Positions 1-12,151 of a DNA stretch of 64,000 bases are shown piece by piece. This stretch comes from Saccopteryx bilineata (lineage: Eukaryota > Chordata > Mammalia > Chiroptera > Emballonuridae). The notes under the pieces are model-generated. The model ran no database searches. It saw only the letters and a program-made list of their open reading frames with translations, and was not told the DNA's origin. The stretch spans positions 168,080,296 through 168,144,295 of the forward strand of contig NC_089492.1 of assembly GCF_036850765.1 (NCBI RefSeq), in the 5' to 3' direction. A program made the position numbers and the translations under genes. The first letter of the stretch is position 1; every line of letters begins with the position of its first letter.

Positions 1-3000
1 TTTCAGGCATATATGAACAAACAAGAGAGAGCCCAAGTGAACCACTTAACTTCCCACCTTAAGGAACTAGGAAAAGAAGAACAAAGACAACCCAAAACCA
101 GCCGAAGAAAGGAGATAATAAAAATCAGAGCAGAAATAAATGAAATAGAGAACAGAAAAACTATAGAAAAAATTAATAGAACAAGGAGCTGGTTCTTTGA
201 AAAGATTAACAAAATTGACAAACCCTTGGCAAGACTTACCAAGGAAAAAAGAGAAAGAACTCATATAAACAAAATCCAAAATAAAAGAGGAGAAATCACC
301 ACAGACATAGGAGATATACAAAGAATTTTTGTAGAATACTATGAAAAACTTTATGCCACTAAATTCAACAACCTAGAAGAAATGGATAAATTCCTAGAAC
401 AATACAACCTTCCTAGAGTGAGTCAAGAAGAAGCAGAAATCCTAAACAGGCCTATTAGTAGAGAAGAAATAGAAAAAACAATTAAAAACCTCCCCAAAAA
501 TAAAAGTCCAGGCCCTGATGGCTATACCAGCGAATTTTATCAAACATACAAAAAAGACTTGGTTCCTATTCTACTCAAAGTCTTCCAAACAATTGAAGAA
601 GAAGCAATACTTCCAAACACATTTTATGAGGCCAACATAACCCTCATACCAAAACCAGGAAAAGACTGCACAAAAAAAGAAAACCACAGACCAATATCTC
701 TAATGAATACAGATGCTAAAATACTAAACAAAATACTAGCAAATCGAATACAACAACATATTAAAAAGATAATACATCATGATCAAGTGGAATTTATCCT
801 AGAATCTCAAGGATGGTTCAACATATGTAAAACGGTTAACGTAATACACCATATCAACAAAACAAAGAACAAAAACCACATAATCTTATCAATAGACGCA
901 GAAAAGGCTTTTGATAAAATACAACACAATTTTATGTTTAAGACTCTCAACAAAGTGGGTATAGAAGGAAAATATCTCAACATGATAAAGTCCATATATG
1001 ATAAACCATCAGCTAACATCATATTAAATGACACTAAACTGAAGACTTTCCCCCTTAAATCAGGAACAAGACAGGGTTGTCCACTCTCTCCACTCTTATT
1101 TAATGTGGTACTAGAGGTTCTAGCCAGAGCAATCAGACAAGACAAAGAAATAAAAGGCATCCATATCAAAAAAGAAGAAGTAAAGGTATCACTTTTTGCA
1201 GATGATATGATCCTATACATCGAAAATCCCAAAGAATCCACAAAAAGACTACTAGAAACAATAAGCCAATACAGTAAGGTCGCAGGGTACAAAATTAACA
1301 TACAGAAGTCAATAGCCTTTTTATATGCCAACATTGGAACATTTGAGAATGAACTCAAAAGAACAATCCCCTTCATGATTGCAACAAAAAATAAAATAAA
1401 ATACTTAGGAATAAACATAACAAAGAATGTAAAGGACTTATATAATGAAAACTATAAACCATTGTTAAGGGAAATCGAAAAAGATATAATGGGACGGAAG
1501 AATATACCTTGTTCTTGGTTAGGAAGAATAAATATAATCAAGATGTCCATATTACCCAAAGCAATATACAAATTTAATGCATTTCCCATCAAAATTCCAA
1601 TGACATTTTTTAAAGAAATGGAGCAAAAAAATTATCAGATTTATATGGAACTATAAAAAACCCCTAATAGCCAAAGCAATCCTAAAGAAAAAGAATGAAG
1701 TTGGGGGCATTACAATACCTGGCTTCAAACTATATTATAGGGCCACGACACTCAAATCAGCATGGTATTGGCAGAAAAATAGACACTCAGACCAATGGAA
1801 CAGAATAGAAATCCAGAAATAAAACCACATATATATAGTCAAATAATTTTTGATAAAGGGGCCAAGAACACACAATGGAGAAAAGAAAGCCTCTTCAATA
1901 AATGGTGCTGGGAAAACTGGGAAGCCACATGCAAAAGAATGAAACTGGATGACAGTCTGTCCCCCTGTACTAAAATTAACTCAAAATGGATCAAAGATCT
2001 AAACATAAGACCTGAAACAATTAAGTGCATAGAAGAAGACATAGGTACTAAACTCATGGACCTGGGTTTTAAAGAGCATTTTATGAATTTGACTCCAATG
2101 GCAAGAGAAGTGAAGGCAAAAACTAATGAATGGGACTACATCAGACTAAGAAGTTTTTGCTCAGCAAGAGAAACTGATAACAAAATAAACAGGAAGCCAA
2201 CTAAATGGGAAATGATATTTTCAAACAACAGCTCAGATAAGGACCTGATATCCAAAATATACTAAGAACTCGTAAAACTCAACAACAAACAAACAAACAA
2301 TCCAATAAAAAAAATGAGAAGAGGACATGAACAGACACTTCTCCCAGGAAGAAATACAAATGGCCAACAAATATATGAAAAGATGCTCATCTTCGTTAGT
2401 TATTAGAGAAATGCAAATCAAAAGTGCAATGAGATACCACCTCACACCTGTTAGATTAGCTATTACTAACAAGACAAGTAATAACAAATGTTGGAGAGGC
2501 TGTGGAGAAAAAGGAACCCTCATACACTTTTGGTGGGAATGTAAAGTAGTACAACCATTATGGAAGAAAGTATGGTGGTTCCTCAAAAAACTGAAAATAG
2601 AATTACCTTATGAGTCAGCAATCCCTCTGCTGGGTATATACCCCCAAAACTCAGAATCCTTGATACATAAAGACACTTGCAGCCCCATGTTCATTGCAGC
2701 ATTGTTCACAGTGGCCAGGACATGGAAACAACCAAAAAGCCCGTCAATAGATGACTGGATAAAGAAGATGTGGCACATATACACTATGGAATACTACTCA
2801 GCCATAAGAAATGATGACATCGGATCATTTACAACAAAATGGTGGGATCTTGATAACATTATACGAAGTGAAATAAGTAAATCAGAAAAAACCAGGAACT
2901 GCATTATTCCATACATAGGTGGGACATAAAAGTGAAACTGAGAGACATTGATAAGAGTGTGGTGGTTACGGGGGGAGTGGGGAGAGGGAGAAGGAAAGGG

Positions 3001-3166
3001 GGAGGGGCACAAAGAAAACTAGATAGAAGGTTACAGAGGACAATCTGACTTTGGGTGATGGGTATGCAATGTAAGTGAATGACAAGATAACCTGGACTTG
3101 TTATCTTTGAATATATGTATCCTGATTTATTGATTTCGACCCATTAAAAATAAAATTATTAAAAAA
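1..3166 (+). mobile_element. Young L1 (LINE-1), 3' part: ORF2 and 3' UTR
   Basis: L1 retrotransposon entered in mid-ORF2 at the window edge. It carries the end of the endonuclease-RT linker, the reverse transcriptase, the C-terminal zinc knuckle, a G-rich 3' UTR (about 2930-3150) and an A-rich end near 3166. The first 270 bases align with the young L1 at about 51.54-51.81 kb; I counted about 6 mismatches in 265 bases, so this lineage was active recently. An older L1 starts directly behind the tail in the same orientation, as if this copy landed in it, but the 5' half and left TSD lie outside the window. Confidence 0.95.
13..2929 (+). pseudogene. L1 ORF2 protein remnant (reverse transcriptase)
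   Basis: C-terminal two thirds of the L1 ORF2 protein. One open stretch (13-1656) holds the reverse transcriptase: [20 protein letters not shown], the catalytic [11 protein letters not shown] block, the [15 protein letters not shown] block and the active-site box LFADDM near residue 398. Frame slips near 1630-1640 and near 1810, and a stop at about 2263-2265 where sister copies have a lysine codon, break the frame. The last open part (2327-2929) keeps the terminal CCHC knuckle (C-x3-C-x7-H-x4-C inside [18 protein letters not shown]). The catalytic box is intact but the protein cannot be made whole. Confidence 0.93.
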
Positions 3167-6100
3167 ATCAAAGGATAAAATATTATAGCAAAAAAGGAAT
3201 ACAGTTTTTAAAGAATAAAATGGCAATAAACATTTTCATATCAAAAATAACCTTAAATGTAACTGAATTAAATGATCCGATCAAAAGACATAGGGTAGCT
3301 GTGTGGATAAAAAAACAAGGACCCATACATATGCTGTCTACAAGAGACACACCTTAAAAAAAAAGATGCACATAGACTGAAGACAAGAAGATGGAGAAAA
3401 ATATTTCACGCAAAAGAAAATGAAAAAAAAGCTGGGGTAACAATACTTATAACAGACAAAATGGACTTTAAAACAAAGACTGTAGTAAGAGATAAAGAAG
3501 GTCACTACATAATGATAAAGGGAGCAATCCAAAAGGAAGATATAACCATTCTAAATATCTATGCACCTAATATAGGAGCACCTAAATATAAAAAAGCAGA
3601 CTTTGATGAATTTAAAAGGTGATATCAACAGCAATACTATAATAGTAGGGGATTTCAATACCCCACTAACATCACTAGATAGATCCTCAAGAAGGAAAAT
3701 TAACAAAGAAACAGCAGACTTAAAGGACATACTAGATCAACTCAATTTAATAGATATCTTCATAATCTTTCACGCTAAAGCAGCAGAATATACATTCCTT
3801 TCAAGTGCTCATGGTACATTCTCCAGAATAGACCACATGTTAGGGAACAAAAGCGGTCTCAACAAATTTAAGAAGATTGATATCATATCTGATCAGAGTG
3901 GCATGAAACTAGAAATCAACCACAACAGAAAAACTGAAAAATACTCAAACACATGGAAACTAATTAGCATGTTATTAAATAACAAATGGGTTAACAATGA
4001 GATCAAAGAAGAAATTATACAATTCCTAGAAATGAATGATAATGAGTGTACATCAACTCAAAAATTATGGACACATCAAAAGCAGTCCTGAGAGGAAAAT
4101 CTATAGCATTAAAGGCATACCTTCAAAAGCTAGGAAAAACTCAAATAAACAACTTGATCCTGCATCTAAAGGAACTAAAAAACAACAGCAAGTAAAGCCC
4201 AGAGGTAGTAGAAGGAAGAAAATAATAAAGATCAGAGCAGAAATAAATGACATAGAGGCTAAAGAAACAATACAGAGAATCAATGAAACCTGGTAAACAA
4301 GATTGAAAAGGTAAACAAGATTGATAAACTTTTAACCAGACCCCCCCGCAAAAAGAGAAAGGACTCAAATAAATAAAATTAGAAATTAGAGTGGAGAAAT
4401 AACAACTGACACAAAAGAAATACAAAATATTGTAAGAAAGTACTATGAGGAACTGTACGCCAAAAAACTAGACAACCTAAATGAAATGGACAAATTACTA
4501 GGATCATATAATCTTCCAAAAATTAATCTGCAAGGATCAGAAAACCTAAACAGACCAATTACAACAAATGAGATAGAAATAGTTATCAAAAATTCCAAAA
4601 AAGAAAAATCCTGGGCCTGATGGCTTCACAAGTGAATTCTACCAAATATTCAAAGAACTAACTCCTATCCTTCTCAAGCTATTTCTAAAAATTCAAGAGG
4701 AAGGAAGACTTCCAAGCTCCTTATATGTGCGAGTATAATTCTGATTCCAAAACCAGGCAAAGACAACACAAATACAGAAAATTATAGGCAAATATCCCTG
4801 ATAAATTTAGATGCTAAAATCCTCAACAAAATATTAGCAAACTTGATCCAGCAGTATATGAAAAAAAATCATACACCCATGATCAAGTGGGATTTATTCT
4901 GGGGAGGCAAGGCTGGTACAATATTTGCAAATCGATCAATGTGATTCATCGCACAAACAAAAGGAAGGAGAAAAACCACATGATAATTTCAATAGATGCA
5001 GAAAAAGCATTTGATAAAATTCAGTACCTATTCATGATCAAAACTCTCAACAAAGTGGAAATACAGGAAACATACCTTAACATAATAAAGGCCATCTATG
5101 ACAAACCCACAGCCAACATCATACTCAATGGCCAAAAATTAAAAGCAATACCCTTAAGATCAGGAACAAGGCAGGGGTGCCCCCTTTCACCACTCTTATT
5201 CAACATAGTTCTGGAAGGCTTAGCCACAGCAATCAGACAAGAAAATGAAATAAAAGGCATCCAAATTGGAAAAGAAGAAGTAAAAATATCATTATTTGAG
5301 ATGATATGATATTGTATATATAAAACCCTAGACTCAGTCAAAAAAATATTAGAACTGATAAATGAATTCAGAAATGTGGCAGGATATAAAATTAATACTC
5401 AGAAATCAGAGGCATTTTTATATACCAACAATGAACTGTCAGAAAGAGAAATTAAGGAAGCAATCCCCTTTACCATTGCAACCAAAAAATAAAGTACCTG
5501 GGAATAAATTTAACCAGGGAGATTAAAGACTTGTACTCGGAAAATTATAAAACATTTATAAAAGAAATCAGGAAAGATATAAACAAGTGGAAGCATATAC
5601 TGTGCTCATGGTTAGGAAGAATAAACATCATTAAAATGTCTATATTACCCAAAGCAATTTATAAATTCAATGCAATGCTGATTAAAATACCAATTGCTTA
5701 CTTCAAAGATATAGAACACATATTCCCAAAATTTATACGGAACCAAAAGAGAACACAAATAACCTCAGCCATCTTGAAAAGAAAGAATAAAGTGGGAATT
5801 ATCACACTTCCAGATATCAAGTTATACTACAAGGCCATTGTACTCAAAACAGCCTGGTACTGGCATAAAAAGAGGCATTTAGATAAATGGAACAGAACAG
5901 AGAACCCAGAAATAAACCCGCAGCTCTATGGACAACTGATATTTGACAAAGGAGGTAAGAGCATACAATGGAGTAAAGACAGCCTCTTTAATAAATGGTG
6001 ATGGGTAATTGGACAGCTACCTGAAAAAAAATAAAACTAGACGACTGACTTACACCACTCACAAAAATAAACTCAAAATGGATAAAAGACTTAAAATGTA

Positions 6101-7137
6101 TGCCGTGAAACCATAAGCATCTTAGAAGAAAACATAGGCAGTAAGCTCTCCAACATCCCTTGCAGCAATGTATTTGCCAATATATCTCCTCAGGCAAGTG
6201 AAATATAAGACAGGATAAACAAATGGGACTTTATCAAACTAAAGAGCTTCTGCACAGCTAAAGACAATAAGAACAGAATAAAAAGACAAACTACACAATG
6301 GGAGAATATATTTGACATAGCGTCTGATAAGGGGTTAATAACCAAAATTTATAAAGAACTTGTAAAACTCAATACCAGGAAGACAAAAAATCCAATCAAA
6401 AAATGGAAAAAAGAAATGAATAGACACTTCTCCAAAGAGGACATACTGATGGCCAATAGGCATATGAAAAAATGCTCAACATCACTAATCATTAGAGAAA
6501 TTCAAATTAAAACCACAATAAGATATCATCTCACACCAGTCAGAATGGTGCTCATCAACAAAACAACACAGAATAAGTGCTAGCGAGGATGTGGAGAAAA
6601 GGGAACCCTCCTGCACTGCTGGTGGAAATGCAGACTGGTGCATTCACTGTGGAAAACAGTATGGAGATTCCTCAACAAATTAAAAATCAAACTGCCTTTT
6701 GACCCAACTATTCCACTTTTAGGAATATACCCCAAGAACACCATAGCACTGTTTGAAAAGAAAAAATGCACCCCCATGTTTATGGCAGCATTGTTCACAA
6801 TAGTGAAGATCTGGAAATAGCCCAAGTGTCCATCAGTGGACAAGTGGATTTAAAAGCTTTGATACATATATACTATGGAATACTACTCAGCCATAAGAAA
6901 TGATGACATCAGATCATTTACTACAACATGGATGGACCTTGATAACATTATACTGAGTGAAATAAGTAAATTAGAAAAAACTAAGAACTATAAAATTCCA
7001 TACATAGGTGAGACATAAAAATGAGACTCAGAGACATGGACAAGAGTGTGGGGGTTACGGGCTGGGGGGATGAGAGGGAGGGTGTTGAGGGAGGGGAGGG
7101 ATACAAAGAAAACCAGTTAAAAGGTACAGAAGACAAT
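3167..7137 (+). mobile_element. Older L1, ORF2 and partial 3' UTR
   Basis: Second, more decayed L1 in the same orientation. It begins close to the ORF1-ORF2 junction (ORF2 start-like ATG near 3220), runs through endonuclease, reverse transcriptase and zinc-knuckle regions, and ends inside a 3' UTR related to that of the first L1 (gataacattatactgagtga at about 6941). At 7137 the sequence changes abruptly to a 3' UTR of a different L1 subfamily. Confidence 0.9.
3220..6843 (+). pseudogene. Degenerate L1 ORF2
   Basis: Broken ORF2 in several frames. The endonuclease part (3603-4091) keeps the metal-binding loop VGDFNTPLTSLDRSS and the SRIDHMLG segment. The reverse-transcriptase part (4887-5309) keeps [11 protein letters not shown] and [15 protein letters not shown]. 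It loses the FADD active-site box through a one-base deletion at about 5297-5300: the frame reads LFEMI and then stops. Further C-terminal pieces lie at 5531-6001 and 6638-6820, where the first zinc-knuckle cysteine codon is followed by a stop. No activity is possible. Confidence 0.9.
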
Positions 7138-7953
7138 TGCAATGGCATGGATGGACCTGGAGATTATTATGCTAAGTGAAATAAGCCAGGCAGTGAAAGA
7201 AAAATATCATATGATCTCACATATATATGAAATCTAATGAACAAAGTGAACTGAGGAATGGAATAGAGACAGAGGCGGGGTCACAGGGACCAGAGGAATG
7301 CTGTCACAGGGAAGGGGGATGAGGAGATGAGATCAGAGAGGGTAAAGGGATTAGTGAAATTACATATACATAACACAGAAATACAGATAACAGGACAGCA
7401 AATCTTAGAATGAAGGGAGGAGGGAGTTAGGGGGAGGGGGACAAAAGGGGTATAAAAAGGGACATGGGCCCTGGCTGGTTGGCTCAGCGGTAGAGCATCG
7501 GCCTAGCGTGCGGAGGACCCGGGTTCGATTCCCGGCCAGGGCACACAGGAGAAGCACCCATTTGCTTCTCCACCCCTCCGCCGCACTTTCCTCTCTGTCT
7601 CTCTCTTCCCCTCCCGCAGCCAAGGCTCCATTGGAGCAAAGATGGCCCGGGTGCTGGGGATGGCTCTGTGGCCTCTGCCTCAGGCGCTAGAGTGGCTCTG
7701 GTCGCAACATGGCGACGCCCAGGATGGGCAGAGCGTTGCCCCCTGGTGGGCAGAGCGTCACCCCATGGTGGGCGTGCCGGGTGGATCCCGGTCGGGTGCA
7801 TGCGGGAGTCTGTCTGACTGTCTCTTCCTGTTTCCAGCTTCAGAAAAATGAAAAAAAAAAAAAAAAGGGACATGGGTGGAGATGAGGAAGTTATATCGAG
7901 TGGGGCACTTGAATCCATGTAAACACAATACATTGAAATTAATAAAAATGAAA
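7138..7953 (+). mobile_element. L1 3' end of a second subfamily, interrupted by SINE-A
   Basis: 3' terminal L1 fragment starting near gacctggagattattatgct and ending in aataaaaatgaaaaaattta. It is the same 3' UTR type as the L1 end at 21.66-22.05 kb and differs from the UTR of the two upstream L1s, so two L1 lineages meet here. SINE-A splits it at 7469-7861. Confidence 0.85.
7469..7861 (+). repeat. SINE-A (Rhin-1-like tRNA-derived SINE)
   Basis: Near-complete copy: tRNA-like head with pol III A box (ggctcagcggtagagc) and B box (gggttcgattcccgg), CT-rich middle, and a tail after cagcttcagaaaaatg ending in poly-A. The 15-bp TSD aaaaagggacatggg lies at 7454-7468 and 7862-7876. Little decayed and therefore fairly recent. 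Confidence 0.95.
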
Positions 7954-8388
7954 AAATTTATTTCTAGATTTGACATCCAAAAAAAAAAAGCGTGTATGTG
8001 CTCATAGCTACCTCTGTATAATAACTTGTAAATATTGGTCATGTGTCCAATGGGGGCTACTTAGAAAAAGAACACCTCCAAAAAAAAGTATGTTAGTATA
8101 TTTTTTAAAAAAGAAAGAATTACTTATTACTAACTTAGTTGTCACTAAAGGTTAAGATTTTTAGAAATTAAGAATATGATTAATTAGAATGGAATTGTAT
8201 AATTTTAATAATGAATGGTATAAAGTATAAAAGAACTTTTAAAAGGAAAAAGTAAGTTGTTATGAAAGTTAGTTATTTCTAAATAGGTAAGAAAGTTCAT
8301 GAAAGTTGAAGGTTTATATAAGTTGCAGAAGGTTTGTGCAGGTTGTAAGAGGTTTGTACAAAACAAAACAGAAAAAAAACAAGTTTAG
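7943..8388. other. AT-rich flank, source of a rearranged patch
   Basis: AT-rich sequence between an L1 tail and a SINE. I recognise no gene. Bases 7943-8060 recur inverted at 8710-8841 and bases about 8224-8328 recur directly at 8598-8704. The part at 8280-8370 has loose internal repetition (gaaggttt and agaggttt). It may belong to the damaged retrovirus downstream, but I cannot show that. Confidence 0.5.
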
Positions 8389-8954
8389 GGCCTGGCCTGT
8401 TAGCTCAGTGGTAGAGCATCAGCCTGGCGTGTGGAAGTCCCAGGTTCGATTCCTGGTCAGGGCACACAGGAGAAGCGCACATCTGCTTCTCCTCTCCTTC
8501 TCCCGCTCCCTCCTTTCTATCTCTCTCTTCTCCTCCCACAGCCAAGGCTCCACAGCCTCTGCCTCAGATGCTAGAATGGCTCTGGCCACAAGTATAAAAG
8601 TATAAAAGTACTTTTAAAAGGAAAAAGTAAGTTGTTGTGAAAGTTAGTTATTTCTATATAGGTAAGAAAGTTCATGAAAATTGAAGGTTTATATAAGTTG
8701 CAGACTTATTAGCCCCCATTGGACACATGACCCCCATTGGACACATGACCAATATTTACAAGTTATTATACAGAGGTAGCTATGAGCACATACACACTTT
8801 TTTTTTGGATGTCAAATCTAAAAATAAATTTTTTAATTTTTACATGCCCCAGATGGGCAGAGCACCGCCCCCTGGTGGGCATGCCGGGTGGATCCCAGTC
8901 AGGCACATGTAGGTGTCTGATTGCCTCCCTGCTTCTAACTTGGGGGGGGGGGGG
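8389..8954 (+). repeat. SINE-A split by a copied-in patch
   Basis: SINE-A head at 8389-8590 and tail at 8842-8954, flanked by the 10-bp TSD acaagtttag (8379-8388 and 8955-8964). Its middle is replaced by about 250 bases (8591-8841) copied from the upstream flank, one piece direct and one inverted. The poly-A position holds a run of 14 G, which is unusual. Confidence 0.88.
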
Positions 8955-9004
8955 ACAAGTTTAGAAAACAGAATTAGTGTCTATTATATATTATACTATA
9001 TGTT

Positions 9005-9660
9005 ATGCCTCAACTTTATTTGTATAGGGGAAATGAAGAAAGACTATTAATGCAACTACCTAGCATGTTGTCTTGTTGGAAACGAGTCTCAGTTCTTGTC
9101 CCCTTTCTAGTAGTATTAGGATTAGCAGGAACAGCTGCAATTGGGACTACAGCCTTAGTAAAAGGAGAAATACAAATAGGGCAATTAAGTAGTCTAATCA
9201 ATGATAATTTAGAAAATTTAGAGCAATCTATCTTCAAGTTAGAAGCCCAAGTAGATTCCTTAGCTAAAATAGTTTTATAAAATAGAAGAGTCTTAGACTT
9301 ACTTTTACTTCAACAAGGTAATTTATATGCAGCATTAGGAGAAACTTGTTTTTCTATACTAATAATTCTAGTGTAATTAAAGAAAGCCTATCTTTAGTTA
9401 CGACAAACATAGAAAAGAGAAGAAAAGAATTTGAACAATCGGAGAGTTGGTTCCAGAGAATGTTTAATTGATAACCATAGTTAACTACCCTATTGTCTGC
9501 TGCAATTAATTCTCTTACTTTAATTTTATTTTGTCTAATATTAGGACCATGTTTAATCAATTTTATAACAAAGTTTGTTCAAGAAAGGATAAATTTTATC
9601 AAATTAATGTTAATCAGAAGTCAATATATACCTATACAAGAAGATAGCAACAAAAATTAA
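9005..9660 (+). pseudogene. Endogenous retrovirus env, transmembrane-subunit remnant
   Basis: Relic of a gammaretrovirus-like env transmembrane subunit. The 91-residue open stretch at 9005-9280 has a hydrophobic, glycine/alanine-rich fusion-peptide-like segment (about residues 32-50) followed by a heptad-rich coiled-coil region. A stop at 9278-9280 breaks the frame inside the region that is normally conserved. Similarity resumes at once and includes a cysteine-containing segment, then further stops and frame slips follow. A hydrophobic anchor-like stretch is still discernible near 9480-9570. The surface subunit, pol and gag are not recognisable upstream. It is an old, non-coding copy. Confidence 0.8.
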
Positions 9661-9700
9661 TCAATAATTTGATTAAAATTTAATTAAAACCAGTAGGGAA

Positions 9701-10140
9701 TGAAATGTAGAAAAGAAAGGCTTTTAGCATGAGTAACTTTTGGCAGAACTTACTTCCTCTAAAACAAAGAGAGTTTTAGCAGAACTTACTTTTTCTAAAA
9801 GACTACCTACCCCTGGCCTTGAGTCTAGTTTCCCAGGCTGTGGCCTTGGATAGTTCCCCAAGGTTGCAGATGTTTACAGAATGTTTCTCCCTGAATTAAT
9901 CTTATAGATAAACATTGTAAGAGAACTGGTTTCACTGCTTTGTTTTACTGCTATGCTTCCCCTCCTCTCAGTTCCCCAATCAGTGTGTAATTTTGTCTTT
10001 AAAAGCTAGCCCCAAACTGTGTTTGGGGCCACATGATTTGAATGAATTAGGTCTTCATGCCATCGACAGCTTTGAATAAAGACTCCTTAATTTGGCTACT
10101 TGTGTGGCAAAACATTTTTTTCTCACTGTTCCTATACAAC
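9701..10140 (+). repeat. 3' LTR of the endogenous retrovirus
   Basis: Begins TGAAATGTAG just after a purine-rich stretch (aaaaccagtagggaa) that sits where a polypurine tract would. A TATA-like tttaaaag lies at 9998-10005 and a polyadenylation signal aataaa at 10075-10080. The spacing from env fits a 3' LTR. The right end is uncertain (about 10114-10140) because a SINE abuts it. Confidence 0.72.
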
Positions 10141-10269
10141 AAGAGAAGGGAGAGGGGGAGGGGTAAAGAAGCAGATGGGCACTTCTCCTGTGTGCCCTGA
10201 TGGGGAATTGAACCTGGGACATCCACATGCCGGGCCAATGATCTACCACTGAGCAAGCTGGCCAGGGCC
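10141..10269 (-). repeat. SINE-A head, truncated, antisense
   Basis: Reverse-oriented SINE-A head only: ends with ctggccagggcc and contains the complement of the B box. The CT-rich middle appears as gaagggagagggggagggg. The 3' body is missing. Confidence 0.85.
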
Positions 10270-11095
10270 TTCTTCTCTTCTTTTGTGGACACCAGTCATA
10301 TTACATTAAGGGTCCATCTTACTCTAGTATGACCTTGTCTTAACAAATTACTTCAATAATGCCATCACCAACCATGAGGTTTGGGGGAGGACATGAATTC
10401 TTGAGGGACAATGTTTAATTCAATATATTCAGCATTTTTGTTTTTCACCTAAAATCCAAGGGCCCACCAACTACTCTGACCTTGCGACTGGTGATGGAGG
10501 GATAATAGAAGCTTGGCAGGAGCTAGATATGCATTTCAAGTTTGTCTTTCCTGGGTGGTTTGAGGTTTAAACACCAGTGTTGGCAAGCTTGAATCTTGGG
10601 AGTTATTTAAGGGAAGATGATCTATCTGTGCCCAAGTGGCGGCCAAAGGTGGTGGCAAAGCCCCTTCAAGCTGAGATTTAGTCCCCCAGGAATGCTACAA
10701 AGGCTGCAGGAAAATGAAAGATTGGCTACAAGGGGCTCAAGAGGGGCCAAGATGCAGGTTGATGAGTACAGAGGCTGGGAGAAAGCACTCAGCATTCTGG
10801 GAAAGGAAGGATTCCAGAAAGAATGTGCCACCTGCAAAGCAGAGCACACATTCATCCAGTAACTTAATAAAGTACACAGTCCAGTATTTTCAAGAGAGAC
10901 AAATGAGCAGAGTGTATCTGCAGGAATGGAGCTCTCTAAAATATAATTTACTCATGAATTATTCATGAGCAATCAAATGCAAGAGAAGTTACTAAGAGCT
11001 GAGAGCCACTTCAGCTCTGATGAAGAATTTATTGGAGTTGTAAGACTGTCTCAGGATGCAAACGCATTTATTTACCAGTTTGTAAATAAAAAATG
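10270..11095. other. No gene recognised; possible old repeat at 10276-10445
   Basis: The stretch from gtggacaccagtcatatt to about 10445 resembles an old mammalian interspersed repeat of a class I could not assign. The rest, with short open frames on both strands, shows no domain or splice pattern that I can support. Confidence 0.4.
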
Positions 11096-11099
11096 TTTT

Positions 11100-11386
11100 G
11101 AGGAGTGTCGGACTGGGATGCAGAGGACCCAGGTTCGAGACCCCGAGGTGGGCTCATCTGGTTTGAGCAAAGCTCACCAGCTTGGACCCAAGGTCTCTGG
11201 CTCGAGCAAGGGGTTACTCGGTCTGCTGTAGCCCTACAGTCAAGGCACATATGAGAAAGCAATCAATGAACATCTAAGGTGTCGCAACGTGCAATGAAAA
11301 ACTAATAATTGATGCTTCTCATCTCTCTGTTCCTGTCTGTCTCTCCCTGTCTATCCCTCTCTCTGAGTCTCTGTAAAAAAAAAATG
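11100..11386 (+). repeat. SINE-C, 5' truncated
   Basis: SINE-C body lacking the first part of its tRNA-like head. Diagnostic pieces are gaggacccaggttcgagacc, gagcaaagctcaccagcttg, cacatatgagaaagcaatca and ttgatgcttctcatctctct, ending in a 10-A run. Confidence 0.92.
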
Positions 11387-11639
11387 TTTTTGGTCAGGTA
11401 GAAGTACTAACTAAAAGCTGCTATACATGAATCAAAACCAAATTTGCCATTAGAAATTCAAGTGGAAATTCACTTAATCTCCTATTTTCTCCAAACACTA
11501 AGTGCAACTCATCTTTCTATCTTTCCCTCAATCAACTTTGCAACAGGGAATTCTGCCCTATCCTCTGGAATGGGAAGGGGGTCCTGAGCATAAAATCCAC
11601 AGCATCCACCTTTTTCCCTGTCATAACAGTCACCATAAT

Positions 11640-12010
11640 TGTAGCTAATACTTATTTAATGTCATTCTTTCCCACCTGGCTTTCAGGTAACTTTCCATTG
11701 GAGCAAAGACCATGTCTGTCCTATCAGCTTCCAAGTCTCTAAGGCTCTGACATGGGCCATGACACATCATAGGTGCCCAATATATTACGGCTGAATTGCT
11801 TTCAATTCATCAGATCTTACTTTCTTTGGACACAGACTATATGGCAAGTACTGTACTTTGTATACTTCCATTTCACAAGTGGATAGTATGAAGCACAGAA
11901 ACGTCCAGTAATTTGTCTGAAATCACACAGCTGGAAAGAAGAAGAGCTATAAGGAAGATATAAACCCAATTAGTCTGACACTAGGACCCAAGTGCAGGAG
12001 TATGACTATA
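11640..12010. repeat. Ancient L2/MIR-like fragments
   Basis: 11690-11800 carries the pattern gagcaaagaccatgtctgtc followed by a taggtgcccaatat-like end, typical of L2 3' ends. 11830-11995 reads like an antisense MIR core (ccatttcacaagtgg, aatcacacagctgg). Both are heavily diverged. Confidence 0.6.
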
Positions 12011-12151
12011 TACAACTTCCTGGGCCTCTTTGGCTACTAGCATACTGGGGCCTGGGCTCATTGAAATCCTAGACCCTCTATTTCTTCATAAAAGAGAACT
12101 TGTCTACTAAGAAGGGTCACACACTACAGCAACCTCTCCAAATTCAGAGCT

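Noticed and set aside
7469..7545. tRNA gene (A and B boxes, cloverleaf-like head)
   Set aside because: It is the head of SINE-A. The same head recurs many times in the window, each joined to the same body and tail.
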